From: Bacteroidales bacterium OttesenSCG-928-M11
Lineage (GTDB): Bacteria; Bacteroidota; Bacteroidia; Bacteroidales; Azobacteroidaceae
Reading direction: 5' to 3'
Length of the DNA stretch: 46,142 nt
Assembly (NCBI GenBank): GCA_030265685.1
Contig: JAJDGO010000008.1
Coordinates: 1-46,142, forward strand
A program made the translations under genes and the position numbers. Below, piece after piece: positions 11,718 through 21,847 of this stretch. The stretch's first letter is position 1. Each line of letters begins with the position of its first letter. The notes under the pieces are model-generated. The model had not been told where the DNA came from, did no database searches, and saw only the letters and a program-made list of their open reading frames with translations.

Positions 11718-12152
11718 TTAATTTTTTCCAGTATGTCCGAAACCTCCGGAACCTCGTTCCGACTCTTCTAATTCAATTACTTCTTCCCACGCAATATGTT
11801 CATGTTTTGAAATAACCATTTGGCATATCCTTTCTCCGTCGTTAATGATAAAATCATCTTTAGAAAGGTTGATCACGATAACCTTTATTTCTCCTCGATA
11901 GTCAGAGTCAATCGTTCCTGGTGTATTCACTAATGATATACCATGTTTAATAGCTAAACCACTTCTTGGACGAATTTGTGCTTCGTAACCGACTGGAAGT
12001 TCAATAAATAAACCTGTTGGAATTAAGGCTCGTTCTAAAGACTTTAATGTTATAGGTTCGTCTATATTAGCTCTTAGGTCGAGTCCTGCTGAATATGGAG
12101 TTTCATATTCAGGCAAATTATGCTTGGATTTATTGATGACTTTTACTTTCAT
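11718..12152 (-). CDS. dut: dUTP diphosphatase
   Basis: [59 protein letters not shown]; start at [23 protein letters not shown]. Confidence 0.95.
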   Translation of the reverse strand: MKVKVINKSKHNLPEYETPYSAGLDLRANIDEPITLKSLERALIPTGLFIELPVGYEAQIRPRSGLAIKHGISLVNTPGTIDSDYRGEIKVIVINLSKDDFIINDGERICQMVISKHEHIAWEEVIELEESERGSGGFGHTGKN

Positions 12153-12263
12153 ACGTATTGTTCTTTTGTTTATTTGTCGTATGGAACTTGCACGCAATAA
12201 ACATTGCTTTGGGCATAAGTTTTAGATACATGCTTTATTTCCTATTTTATGGATAATATGGAA

Positions 12264-12295
12264 CAAAAGTAATGAAAATATATCTATTCCTCAAA
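12264..12295 (-). promoter_or_regulatory. Bacteroidetes-type promoter for the dut-TPR-DUF4292-envC operon
   Basis: Minus strand reads TTTG (12295-12292), N20, TACTTTTG (12271-12264). Confidence 0.55.
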
Positions 12296-12343
12296 CCCTT
12301 TATAATAAAATGAGTATCCCTTACAGATTATGTATTCGCTGAC

Positions 12344-13030
12344 TTATTTTATCATTTCGACGACTTGCCGATTAAATATTGTAAGAATCAAGATATAGCT
12401 AAGCATTGCTCCTGCCATAATATTAACTCTTTGGGTTGAAAGTTCGGCGGGGATAGGATTTTCTTTATATACAGATTTTTGATAAAAACGATATAGGTAA
12501 TATACCAAGATGCCTATTATTATTCCCGAAAAAGCTCCGGCTACAACATCGGATATGAAATGAACTCCTAGATATACTCTGGAAAATGCGACGATGGAAG
12601 CCCAAGAGAATATGGTAATCGTAAACCATTTCCCTCGTAGCAAGAGAGTCATCAATGTTGCAAAACCGAACGAGTTACAAGCATGTCCGGATATGAAGCC
12701 ATATTTACCTCCTCCCATATATCCGTACAACGTTTTAACTTCGTTCATGAACTCGGGATGGCGGGTTGGTCTGAAGCGCGTAAAAAGTGGTTTGCATATT
12801 CCTGATGAAAATTGATCGCAAAGTACAAACAATACTGCAATAGCAATAAACATAGGAAGCCATTTTTTCCACGATTGTTTGTAAACCAACAGAGCAAGCA
12901 TAAAGACTGCTATCGGAGCCCAGATGAGTTTGTCGGACATTATCCACATGAAATGATTCCAAAAAACCGAATCAGAACCATTGACGGCCAAAAAATAATC
13001 TTTCTCAAAGCTTAGAAGTTCTTCAAGCAT
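12344..13030 (-). CDS. PAP2-family phosphatase, membrane protein
   Basis: KPLFTRFRPTRHPE, YGFISGHACNSFGFAT, SRVYLGVHFISDVVAGA (PAP2 signature motifs). Confidence 0.9.
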   Translation of the reverse strand: MLEELLSFEKDYFLAVNGSDSVFWNHFMWIMSDKLIWAPIAVFMLALLVYKQSWKKWLPMFIAIAVLFVLCDQFSSGICKPLFTRFRPTRHPEFMNEVKTLYGYMGGGKYGFISGHACNSFGFATLMTLLLRGKWFTITIFSWASIVAFSRVYLGVHFISDVVAGAFSGIIIGILVYYLYRFYQKSVYKENPIPAELSTQRVNIMAGAMLSYILILTIFNRQVVEMIK

Positions 13031-13082
13031 AAATTTGTTATCTCTTAGTTATAATATATTATGTGATGTGATCGGATGTTTT

Positions 13083-13478
13083 TCAAATAGAAAAACTTTC
13101 TTCAACTCCGGTGTGCCCGTATACTTCTACTGTACCTTCAACGAAGTAGAGTATTGCAAAAGACGGATCTTCTACTTTGTATATCTCTTTTAGAAATGGA
13201 TTTTGGTTTAGAAATTCTATTTTAGCTCCTTGTTGGGAGTCTACATCAACTATTCCACATACGCGAACCCATTTTCCATCGGGCAACATACCTGCCATTT
13301 CAACTTTAGGATTGTTTATCATCTGTTTGTAACAATTCTTGTTGTCACTTGTGCAGATATATACTTTATTTTCAATTTCAGCTACTGCACCAAAAGGCCT
13401 AACTCGTGGCTGATCGTTTTCTGTTGTTGCCAAAAAGAAAACTTGGCTTGCTCTCAATAACTCAATTGCTTTGTTCAT
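13083..13478 (-). CDS. Pyridoxamine 5'-phosphate oxidase family protein
   Basis: FFLATTENDQPRVRPFGAVAEIENKVYICTSDNKNCYKQMINNPKVEMAG. Confidence 0.88.
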   Translation of the reverse strand: MNKAIELLRASQVFFLATTENDQPRVRPFGAVAEIENKVYICTSDNKNCYKQMINNPKVEMAGMLPDGKWVRVCGIVDVDSQQGAKIEFLNQNPFLKEIYKVEDPSFAILYFVEGTVEVYGHTGVEESFSI

Positions 13479-13505
13479 GTAATATATTATTTAGTTGTTA
13501 TTCGT

Positions 13506-14111
13506 TTAATTTGTTCCGTCAAACCATTCCATTGTTTCGGACTCTGATGCGTTTACGTCTTTTGTTCGGAATATCTTGCCGATAGTCATCGCCAGTATTT
13601 TAATATCCAAAGCTATGGTTTGATTCTTTACATAATATAAGTCTAATTGAAACTTTTCGTTCCAAGTGAGTTTGTTACGTCCCTTTACCTGTGCCCAGCC
13701 TGTTATTCCCGGACGAACATCATGTCTGTGTGCTTGTTCTTTGCTGTAATAAGGTAAATATTCAACAAGCAGAGGTCGCGGACCAACCAAACTCATTTCT
13801 CCTTTTAGTACATTCCATAATTGAGGAAGTTCGTCTAACGAGCTTTTTCGGAGAAATAGACCGAGTCGAGTGGTTCGTTGCATATCCGGAAGCAAATTCC
13901 CGGCTGTGTCTTTCGATTCTGTCATACTCCTAAACTTGTAAAGAGTAAATACTTTTTCGTTCTTTCCCGGACGTTTCTGGGAAAAAAAAGGTTTGCCTTG
14001 ATGAACGATTGCCGAAGCAAGAGTGATGATAATAAAGATAGGAGAGAGAAGTATGAGTCCCGCACCTGCTCCTACGATATCAATAACTCTTTTCAGTATC
14101 ATTAGATACAC
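13506..14111 (-). CDS. Undecaprenyl-phosphate sugar phosphotransferase-type sugar transferase
   Basis: KRVIDIVGAGAGLILLSPIF, GKPFFSQKRPGKNEKVFTLYKFRSM, SLDELPQLWNVLKGEMSLVGPRPLL. Confidence 0.92.
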   Translation of the reverse strand: MYLMILKRVIDIVGAGAGLILLSPIFIIITLASAIVHQGKPFFSQKRPGKNEKVFTLYKFRSMTESKDTAGNLLPDMQRTTRLGLFLRKSSLDELPQLWNVLKGEMSLVGPRPLLVEYLPYYSKEQAHRHDVRPGITGWAQVKGRNKLTWNEKFQLDLYYVKNQTIALDIKILAMTIGKIFRTKDVNASESETMEWFDGTN

Positions 14112-15409
14112 TCATATGTAAAGCCGTATTCTGCCATTTCTTTCTTGTCGTAGATGTTTCGTCCGTCAATGATGATAGGGCTATTCATTGTTTTTAATAA
14201 TACCTTCCACGAAGGTAAACGGAATTCTTTCCATTCGGTTAGCAACAATAAAGCATCTGTTTCTAAGGCCGCTTCGTACATGTCTTGACAATAAGTAACT
14301 GTGTTACCGATGCGTCGCTTACATTCGTCCATTGCAATCGGATCATATACCTTAACTATTGCACCTTCTTTTAGCAATAAATCAATCAAAACCAAAGACG
14401 GAGCTTCCCGCATGTCGTCGGTATCCGGTTTGAATGCTAATCCCCAAATGCCAATGGTCTTTCCTCTTAATTTTTTGCCCAGTGTTTTTTGCAACTTGTC
14501 GAATAAGATGGTTTTTTGTTTGTCGTTAACTTCCTCTACAGCCTGAAGTACTTGCATGTCATAGCCGTACTGCTTGGCTGTTTTGATCAATGCTTTAACG
14601 TCTTTCGGGAAGCAACTTCCTCCATAACCACAACCCGGATAAAGGAACTTATTGCCGATCCGACTATCTGATCCGATTCCTCGTCGTACCATATTTACAT
14701 CTGCACCTACTAATTGACATAGGTTGGCAATGTCGTTCATGAACGAAATGCGAGTTGCCAACATAGCATTAGCGGCGTATTTGATCATCTCGGCAGAAGG
14801 TATGTCGGTAAATATCATTCGATAGTTGCTTAATGTAAAAGGCTTGTAAAGTTTTTCCATTAGCTTTTTGGCTTGTTCGCTTTCTACGCCAACTACTACG
14901 CGATCTGGTCGCATAAAGTCTTCTACTGCCGATCCTTCTTTCAAGAACTCAGGATTAGATGCTACGTCGAAAGGAATATTAACTCCTCGTTTGTCTAATT
15001 CGGCTTGGATGCAAGCTTGTACCTTTTGTGCAGTTCCTACGGGAACGGTACTTTTGGTTACGACCAATACATATTTATTCATGTTTTGCCCGATTGTACG
15101 CGCGACATCTAATACATAACGCAAGTCGGCCGAGCCATCCTCGTCGGGAGGAGTACCTACAGCGCTGAATATTACTTCTACATCGTCTAAGCAAGAGGTA
15201 AGATCGGTTGAGAAATTAAGACGATTGGCCGAAACGTTTTTCAATACAACGTCTTCCAATCCAGGTTCGTATATCGGGATAATTCCCTTTCTAAGGTTTT
15301 CGACTTTTTGTTCGTCAATATCAACACAGGTTACCTTAATTCCCATTTCTGAGAAGCAAGCTCCGGTAACTAAACCTACATATCCTGTTCCTACTACTGC
15401 TATATTCAT
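14102..15409 (-). CDS. ugd: UDP-glucose 6-dehydrogenase
   Basis: MNIAVVGTGYVGLVTGACFSEMG, SNPEFLKEGSAVEDFMRPDRVVVG, FLYPGCGYGGSCFPKDVKAL. Confidence 0.94.
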   Translation of the reverse strand: MNIAVVGTGYVGLVTGACFSEMGIKVTCVDIDEQKVENLRKGIIPIYEPGLEDVVLKNVSANRLNFSTDLTSCLDDVEVIFSAVGTPPDEDGSADLRYVLDVARTIGQNMNKYVLVVTKSTVPVGTAQKVQACIQAELDKRGVNIPFDVASNPEFLKEGSAVEDFMRPDRVVVGVESEQAKKLMEKLYKPFTLSNYRMIFTDIPSAEMIKYAANAMLATRISFMNDIANLCQLVGADVNMVRRGIGSDSRIGNKFLYPGCGYGGSCFPKDVKALIKTAKQYGYDMQVLQAVEEVNDKQKTILFDKLQKTLGKKLRGKTIGIWGLAFKPDTDDMREAPSLVLIDLLLKEGAIVKVYDPIAMDECKRRIGNTVTYCQDMYEAALETDALLLLTEWKEFRLPSWKVLLKTMNSPIIIDGRNIYDKKEMAEYGFTYECI

Positions 15410-15541
15410 TGTCTGAAATTTTAATTTGTGAGATAAAGTTTTGTGTTTTACACTTTTGTTTTTCTCACAAGTTCTATTTTGTTGTTATTTAATCGTTTTC
15501 TATGTTTAAACTCATTAAGAGTATAAATTATTGTATGCTTT

Positions 15542-16330
15542 CTAAAAACCGCGTTGTCTCATTGCTTCGAAAGTTATAACAGCTGTTGAGACAGAAACAT
15601 TCAGCGAATCGATTGCTCCCCGCATCGGTATTTTTATACGAGAGTCTGCATTGTTGAGCCAAAAAGCGGTCAGTCCGTCTGCTTCTGTTCCCATAACAAT
15701 AGCCGATGCTTGAGTAAAGTCTGCATCTTGATACCATTGGTCGGTTCTTAATTCGGCGGCAAATGTTTTTATATTTTTCTTTTGAAGATACGTCAAAGCT
15801 TCTTGATTAGAACATACAGCGACGGGTACCGTAAATAAGCATCCTACGCTCGATCGAACGGCATTGGGATTATATAGATCGGTTGACGGATCGCAGACTA
15901 TAATTGCATCTGCTTTGGCGGCGTCTGCAGTTCGGAGTATTGCACCGAGATTTCCCGGTTTTTCTACGGATTCGAGAACAATAACGAAAGGATTCTTGCC
16001 TAAGTTTAAGTCGTCGAGGCTATGCGACTTAGGTTTGGTGATTGCTAAAATACCATCGGATGCTTCCCGGTAAGCAATCTTTTCAAAGACTGTTTCCGTA
16101 ACTTCGTAGAAGTTGTTGGCCGGTATTTCTTTTAGATTGGGTTCGGAGTGAAACCCGATAGACGGGCAAATAAAAACCGAATCTAATTCGTAATTCCCCA
16201 TTAAAGCTAAGCTGATCTCTCTTGCTCCTTCGATTATGAACAAACCTTGTTTTTTCCGTTCGTGAGCTTTCGATCGAAGCTTAATAATATTCTTGATCCG
16301 ATTATTCTGAAGGCTTGTTATTTTCTCCAT
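15542..16330 (-). CDS. TrmH/SpoU-family RNA methyltransferase
   Basis: VIVLESVEKPGNLGAILRTADAAKADAIIVCD, VMGTEADGLTAFWL, IPMRGAIDSLNVSVSTAVITFEAMRQR. Confidence 0.92.
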   Translation of the reverse strand: MEKITSLQNNRIKNIIKLRSKAHERKKQGLFIIEGAREISLALMGNYELDSVFICPSIGFHSEPNLKEIPANNFYEVTETVFEKIAYREASDGILAITKPKSHSLDDLNLGKNPFVIVLESVEKPGNLGAILRTADAAKADAIIVCDPSTDLYNPNAVRSSVGCLFTVPVAVCSNQEALTYLQKKNIKTFAAELRTDQWYQDADFTQASAIVMGTEADGLTAFWLNNADSRIKIPMRGAIDSLNVSVSTAVITFEAMRQRGF

Positions 16331-16670
16331 TTTCTCTCTCTTTCTTCAATTCATAATCCCGCACAAACGAAGTGTAAAGGATGAGTACTGCAGAAACAAG
16401 CAGCAATACATACCATTCGTTGCTTCCCTTAAACATGAAATAGGAAGAGAGTGGAAGTAGGATGGCAGCTATGGATTGCTGTATGTTTAGTCGTTTAAGT
16501 CTTATGTTTTCTCCATTGTAAGGACTTGCAAGAAGAACTACTGCAACTCCTGCTCCGGCTATTGCGTAAAGATAGGGAGTATATACTTTCTCAATATAAA
16601 AAAGTACGGCAGAGATTACCAACAGGGTGGAGCAAATGTAGAAAAGGATGTTCTTTGTTTTATTGTTCAT
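16302..16670 (-). CDS. Hypothetical membrane protein
   Basis: 122 aa with several predicted TM segments; 3' end overlaps the trmH-family start by 29 nt. Confidence 0.7.
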   Translation of the reverse strand: MNNKTKNILFYICSTLLVISAVLFYIEKVYTPYLYAIAGAGVAVVLLASPYNGENIRLKRLNIQQSIAAILLPLSSYFMFKGSNEWYVLLLVSAVLILYTSFVRDYELKKERENGENNKPSE

Positions 16671-16673
16671 AAG

Positions 16674-16976
16674 TTATTCATTAATAATAAAGACCTCTTC
16701 GTTGGGCTTTACCATCAGTAATTCCTCACGCGCATATTTTTCCAACACTTCGTTGTCGTTGTGCAAAGCTTCTATTTGGTCGCTATTTGCCTTGTTTTGA
16801 TCTCTATATTCTTTAATCTCTTCCCGTAGGCTACTTATTTCATTATTATACTTTATTCGATGAAATATAGTATAGTTGCCAAATACGAAAGTAATAGCGA
16901 TAAAGAAAATGATAGCTACCCAATACTTATTGAGCTTGCTAACATACTTTTTAATAGAATCAATATATTTCTTCAT
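16674..16976 (-). CDS. FtsB/DivIC-type septum formation initiator family protein
   Basis: One N-terminal TM followed by a coiled coil and YAREELLMVKPNEEVFII. Confidence 0.85.
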   Translation of the reverse strand: MKKYIDSIKKYVSKLNKYWVAIIFFIAITFVFGNYTIFHRIKYNNEISSLREEIKEYRDQNKANSDQIEALHNDNEVLEKYAREELLMVKPNEEVFIINE

Positions 16977-17250
16977 GCGTAATCAGAGTGAGCACAAAGG
17001 TAAGAAAAAAACCTTTATGCCTTTAATATCTCATCTAATATTTTTCGAGCTTTACCGGTATTCGGATTGATAGCAAGTGTAGAGCAGGATATGTTTATCG
17101 GAAAAAACGTTTTTGGGGAGCTTAATTTCTGTTAAATCCGATTCTTTGGTCTTTCTTTTGTTTTGTCTTGTTTCTTGATCAAAGTCCGGTCTGTGATGGG
17201 AATTTGACTTTTGTAAGTTGTTGAAATAGAATTGTATAATGGTGGCTGAT

Positions 17251-17399
17251 TTTTCATTTAATGAGAGGGAGGTTTTCATTAGACGACAAGCTTGTTCTCA
17301 TTAGATGAGAACGACCTTCTCATTAAATGAAAACCTCCCTCTCATTAGACCACAATTTTACCCTCATAGTACGAGGATGATATTCATGAAATATGAATA
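17251..17399. repeat. 22-bp-period tandem array of 17-nt palindromes plus 5-nt spacers (array 1)
   Basis: TCAT core at 17254, 17276, 17298, 17320, 17342 and 17364 (exact 22-bp steps), seventh copy about 2 nt out of phase. Units include TTCTCATTAGATGAGAA (17295-17311) and TTCTCATTAAATGAAAA (17317-17333). Confidence 0.85.
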
Positions 17400-17530
17400 A
17401 ATATGTTAAATTTATTCAACTCGCCGTTTACTTGCTTTTAATGGTCAATTATAAACGGTTTGAATCATTTCATTACTAATTTATTTTTGTACCTTTGCGT
17501 TCTGAAAAAATATTATCTCCGTTTTATTAG

Positions 17531-19318
17531 ATGAAAAATATTAGAAACTTTTGTATTATTGCTCATATTGATCATGGTAAATCTACTTTGGCCGACCGTT
17601 TGTTAGAGTACACCCAAACCGTAGAAGGCAAAGCTTTGCAAGCACAAGTATTAGATGATATGGACTTAGAACGTGAACGAGGTATCACAATCAAGAGCCA
17701 TGCCATACAGATGAAATATACTTACAAAGGAGAAACCTATATACTTAACTTAATTGATACTCCGGGACACGTTGACTTTTCGTACGAAGTATCTCGTTCT
17801 ATTGCTGCCTGCGAAGGCGCTTTACTTATTGTAGATGCCGCACAAGGTATACAGGCTCAGACTATTTCTAATCTTTATATGGCTTTAGAAAACGACTTGG
17901 AGATTATACCTGTAATGAACAAGATTGATTTGCCTCAAGCTATGCCGGAAGAAGTTCAAGATCAAATAATCGAACTAATTGGTTGCGACGAAACGGATAT
18001 TATCCGGGCAAGCGGTAAAACAGGAGAGGGAGTATATGACATATTAGATGCAATTATAGAAAAAGTTCCTGCCCCGAAAGGAGATCCGGAAGCGCCACTT
18101 CAAGCTTTAATCTTCGACTCGGTATTTAACCCCTTTCGAGGAATTATTGCTTATTTCAAAATCCTTAACGGTTCTATTAAAAAGGGCGACTTAGTAAAAT
18201 TTGTTGCAACAGGAAAAGAATACGAAGCCGATGAGGTTGGAATCTTAAAACTAAATATGGTTCCTCAGCAAGAAGTTACTTGTGGTAGCGTAGGCTATAT
18301 TATTTCGGGGATTAAAGCCTCGAAAGAAGTAAAAGTAGGGGATACGATCACCCATGTAAAACGTCCGTGCGAGAAAGCAATCGAAGGATTCGAAGAAGTA
18401 AAACCGATGGTGTTTGCCGGAGTATATCCGATTGATCCGGAAGACTTCGAAAATCTTCGAGCTTCTTTAGAAAAACTGCAATTAAACGATGCTTCGCTTA
18501 CCTTTCAGCCCGAATCGTCTATCGCTTTAGGCTTTGGTTTTCGTTGCGGGTTCTTAGGATTGCTTCATATGGAGATTATTCAAGAAAGACTCGACCGGGA
18601 ATTTAATATGGATGTGATTACAACCGTCCCGAACGTTTCTTATAAAGTCTATGATAAACAAGGAGTCTGCCGGGAAGTACATAATCCGGCCGGACTGCCC
18701 GATCCTACTTTAATCGATCATATTGACGAACCTTTCATTCGAGCGTCTGTTATTACCAGCACTACTTATATCGGAGCCATCATGACGCTTTGCTTGGGCA
18801 AACGAGGGATTCTTGTAAAGCAAGATTATATATCCGGTGATCGGGTAGAGATTATATATGACATTCCTTTAGGTGAAATTGTTATCGACTTTTACGACAA
18901 GTTGAAGAGTATTTCAAAAGGATATGCCTCGTTTGATTATCATATGCACGATTATCGCCCCTCTAAGTTGGTTAAGTTAGACATCTTGCTTAATGGAGAA
19001 CCGGTAGATGCTTTATCTACACTAACTCATTTCGACAATGCTGTTTCTTTCGGACGAAGAATGTGTGAGAAACTTAAAGAACTAATTCCTCGTCAACAAT
19101 TCGATGTTGCTATTCAAGCTGCAATCGGAGCAAAGATTATTGCTCGCGAAACAATTAAGGCGGTTAGAAAAGACGTTACAGCCAAATGTTATGGAGGAGA
19201 TATTTCACGGAAACGCAAACTACTCGAAAAACAAAAGGAAGGTAAGAAGAGAATGAAGCAAGTAGGAAACGTCGAAGTGCCTCAAAAAGCTTTCCTTGCC
19301 GTCTTAAAACTGGATTAA
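17531..19318 (+). CDS. lepA: Elongation factor 4 (LepA)
   Basis: [89 protein letters not shown]. Confidence 0.97.
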   Translation: MKNIRNFCIIAHIDHGKSTLADRLLEYTQTVEGKALQAQVLDDMDLERERGITIKSHAIQMKYTYKGETYILNLIDTPGHVDFSYEVSRSIAACEGALLIVDAAQGIQAQTISNLYMALENDLEIIPVMNKIDLPQAMPEEVQDQIIELIGCDETDIIRASGKTGEGVYDILDAIIEKVPAPKGDPEAPLQALIFDSVFNPFRGIIAYFKILNGSIKKGDLVKFVATGKEYEADEVGILKLNMVPQQEVTCGSVGYIISGIKASKEVKVGDTITHVKRPCEKAIEGFEEVKPMVFAGVYPIDPEDFENLRASLEKLQLNDASLTFQPESSIALGFGFRCGFLGLLHMEIIQERLDREFNMDVITTVPNVSYKVYDKQGVCREVHNPAGLPDPTLIDHIDEPFIRASVITSTTYIGAIMTLCLGKRGILVKQDYISGDRVEIIYDIPLGEIVIDFYDKLKSISKGYASFDYHMHDYRPSKLVKLDILLNGEPVDALSTLTHFDNAVSFGRRMCEKLKELIPRQQFDVAIQAAIGAKIIARETIKAVRKDVTAKCYGGDISRKRKLLEKQKEGKKRMKQVGNVEVPQKAFLAVLKLD

Positions 19319-20100
19319 TGTCTTCCGTTGCGGTTGAAATAAACAACTTGTCTATTGGTTACTTCGGGAAGCGAAACAAAATTGTAGCAAACGGATTGAC
19401 CGGTTCTATTAACAAATCAGAACTAACATGCTTGATAGGAGCAAATGGAGTAGGGAAGTCTACTCTATTAAAAACATTGTCTGCCTTTTTATTACCATTA
19501 TCCGGTGAAATAAATATACTCGGGAAACCAATTTCTCAATATTCGAACAAAGACTTATCCAAAATAATAGGAGTAGTATTAACAGAAAAGATCGATGTTC
19601 GTGATATGAGTGTTCGCGATTTGGTAGGAATGGGAAGAAGCCCCTACACCAACTTCTGGGGGATACTTGGGAAAAAAGACAAAGAAATAGTAGAAGAAGC
19701 CATTTGCTTGGTTGGAGTTCAAGATCTGATCAACCGTCCTATTCAAGATTTAAGCGATGGAGAAAGACAAAAGGTAATGATTGCAAAAGCATTAGCACAA
19801 CAAACCCCGATTATCTTTCTCGACGAACCAACTGCTTTCTTGGATTATCCAAGTAAAGTGGATATTATTCGCCTGATGCGCAAGTTGACGAGCGAAGTTG
19901 GAAAAACTTTTTTCTTTTCGACACACGATTTGGAATTAGCTTTACAACTATCGGACAAACTTTGGTTGATGGATAAACAAAATGGTATTCAAATTGGCTC
20001 AACAAACGATTTGGCTAACAATGGAACTTTAAGTAGTTTCTTCAAAAGCGAGTCAATTATATTCGACACATACACACATCTATTTAAAATATTAAAATGA
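19318..20100 (+). CDS. FecE/BtuD-like ABC transporter ATP-binding protein
   Basis: Walker A GANGVGKSTLLKTL, signature LSDGERQKVMIAKALAQ, Walker B IIFLDEPTAFLDYPSK; TAATG overlap with lepA stop. Confidence 0.92.
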   Translation: MSSVAVEINNLSIGYFGKRNKIVANGLTGSINKSELTCLIGANGVGKSTLLKTLSAFLLPLSGEINILGKPISQYSNKDLSKIIGVVLTEKIDVRDMSVRDLVGMGRSPYTNFWGILGKKDKEIVEEAICLVGVQDLINRPIQDLSDGERQKVMIAKALAQQTPIIFLDEPTAFLDYPSKVDIIRLMRKLTSEVGKTFFFSTHDLELALQLSDKLWLMDKQNGIQIGSTNDLANNGTLSSFFKSESIIFDTYTHLFKILK

Positions 20101-20555
20101 TACAAAACCTCATTATTCGAAGGGCACGAAAGTCTGACTGCCCTAAGCTCCTGGAACTAATAAAAGGCTTGGCGTCTTATGTGAAAACTCCCGGCGAAGT
20201 GACTATCTCTTTAGATCATTTAGAGGAAAGTGGATTCGGACAAAACCCGGTTTGGTGGAGCTTTGTAGCCGAAGTAAACGGAAAAGTTTGCGGATTTGCC
20301 ATCTATTATATTCGTTTTTCAACATGGAAAGGGCAACGCTTGTATCTCGAAGACTTATATATCTCCGAAGAGATGAGAAAACAAGGAATCGGGAAAATGT
20401 TGTTCGACCAACTAATCATAGAAGCCAAAGAGAAAAACTTGAGAGGAATAGAATGGCAAGTCTTGGAATGGAACGAAGACGCTATTAGATTCTATAAAAA
20501 ATATCACGCCAAGTTTTCATCCGGAAAGTTTAATTGCAGTCTTGAAGTTAGTTAA
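20097..20555 (+). CDS. GNAT family N-acetyltransferase
   Basis: RRARKSDCPKLLELI, LYLEDLYISEEMRKQGIGKMLFDQLI, EWNEDAIRFYKKYHAKF; ATGA overlap with the ABC gene. Confidence 0.92.
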   Translation: MIQNLIIRRARKSDCPKLLELIKGLASYVKTPGEVTISLDHLEESGFGQNPVWWSFVAEVNGKVCGFAIYYIRFSTWKGQRLYLEDLYISEEMRKQGIGKMLFDQLIIEAKEKNLRGIEWQVLEWNEDAIRFYKKYHAKFSSGKFNCSLEVS

Positions 20556-21757
20556 TGATACATTATTTTAATCCGGGACACGAAACTGCGGTACTGAACA
20601 AATCAAAGTACTATCAACCGGCGGCCAATCAAGTTAAGATGCAAAGCGATTTAACTTACTTGCCCGCTTGGTACGCCCAACCGGATGATTTTGTTTTAAC
20701 AGACGACGAATCGATACTTCCCGTCTCGATTCCCGAACTATTACTTGAGCTACAAAATAACTCCTCTTGTGTATTTCCTAATGCATTGAACGAATCGGAT
20801 TACTTCCGTTTGGAAAAACAAAAGGTGGAAATATGGGGACGTTCGCCCAAGTCGATTCATTCTATTCAACAATTCGGCGAAAAACACAACTTGTCGTTAG
20901 ATATTCCGCAATGGTCTGACGCAATAGGCTTATTAAATGCCCGGACAACAGCACGCGATTGCTTGCAAACTTTGATAGAATTGCCCGAAATAGAGTCCGA
21001 TATTATCCCTCATTACTATAACTCGGTAGAAAAGATAGAAGAAAAACTACTCCAATCCCATAACTCTTTGCTCCTAAAGTCTCCTTATTCTTCGTCGGGA
21101 CGCGGATTGTTGTGGCTACCTCCGATAGAACTTGATCGATCTTCTAAGCAAATCATATCCGGAATGTTGAGAAAACAGCAGGAAGTTTCTTTAGAACCTG
21201 CATTAGATAAAGCTTTAGATTTCTCGATGCATTACGAAATAAAAGAAGACAAAACTATTCTCTTCAAAGGCTTTTCTTTATTTCGGACAAATAATAAGGG
21301 AGCGTATGAATACACAATCCTAAATACTCAGGTCAAGCAAAAGTCGGAGATTACCCGATATATAACAGAAGATTTGCTTTCTCGGGTAAAAGATCGGCAC
21401 CAAGAGTTTATAAAAGAAAGAATATCTCCCTATTACATTGGTAATGTAGGAGTAGATATGCTGATTTATCGTTTAGGAAGTCGATACAAACTTCAGCCTT
21501 GTGTGGAAATAAACCTTCGTAAATCGATGGGGTATCTAAGTTTATGCCTTTACGATCGTTATGTTTCCGAATCAAGTAAAGGCATTTATCGCGTAGATTA
21601 TGCTAAAAACGAAGGCGAAATACAAATTAAGCATGAACAACTTATACAAGAACATCCTTTGATTATAACGGATCAAAAAATTGTTTCAGGCTATGTTTCC
21701 CTATGTCCGGTTAAATATGATACCAAGTATCACGCTTATATTCTCATAGAATCCTAA
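20555..21757 (+). CDS. Uncharacterised protein with ATP-grasp-like C-terminal motifs
   Basis: LLLKSPYSSSGRGLLWLP and GNVGVDMLIYRLGSRYKLQPCVEINLRKSMG resemble ATP-grasp nucleotide and metal-binding motifs; TAATG overlap with GNAT stop. Confidence 0.6.
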   Translation: MIHYFNPGHETAVLNKSKYYQPAANQVKMQSDLTYLPAWYAQPDDFVLTDDESILPVSIPELLLELQNNSSCVFPNALNESDYFRLEKQKVEIWGRSPKSIHSIQQFGEKHNLSLDIPQWSDAIGLLNARTTARDCLQTLIELPEIESDIIPHYYNSVEKIEEKLLQSHNSLLLKSPYSSSGRGLLWLPPIELDRSSKQIISGMLRKQQEVSLEPALDKALDFSMHYEIKEDKTILFKGFSLFRTNNKGAYEYTILNTQVKQKSEITRYITEDLLSRVKDRHQEFIKERISPYYIGNVGVDMLIYRLGSRYKLQPCVEINLRKSMGYLSLCLYDRYVSESSKGIYRVDYAKNEGEIQIKHEQLIQEHPLIITDQKIVSGYVSLCPVKYDTKYHAYILIES

Positions 21758-21769
21758 TGATTTAAACTT

Positions 21770-21801
21770 GAAAGAGGCGATCCTCACGGACAACCTCTTT
21801 C
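21770..21801. terminator. Candidate bidirectional terminator hairpin between convergent genes
   Basis: GAAAGAGG (21770-21777) / CCTCTTTC (21794-21801), 8-bp perfect arms, 16-nt loop. Confidence 0.6.
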
Positions 21802-21847
21802 TTACTTCTGTTTTATTATTTAACTAAAAATAAACGACCAAAAACAA

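Noticed and set aside
17052-17279. 75-aa minus-strand ORF (MKTSLSLNEKSATI...)
   Set aside because: Its 5' end is the repeat array itself, with no family resemblance and a low-complexity polar composition; likely spurious.
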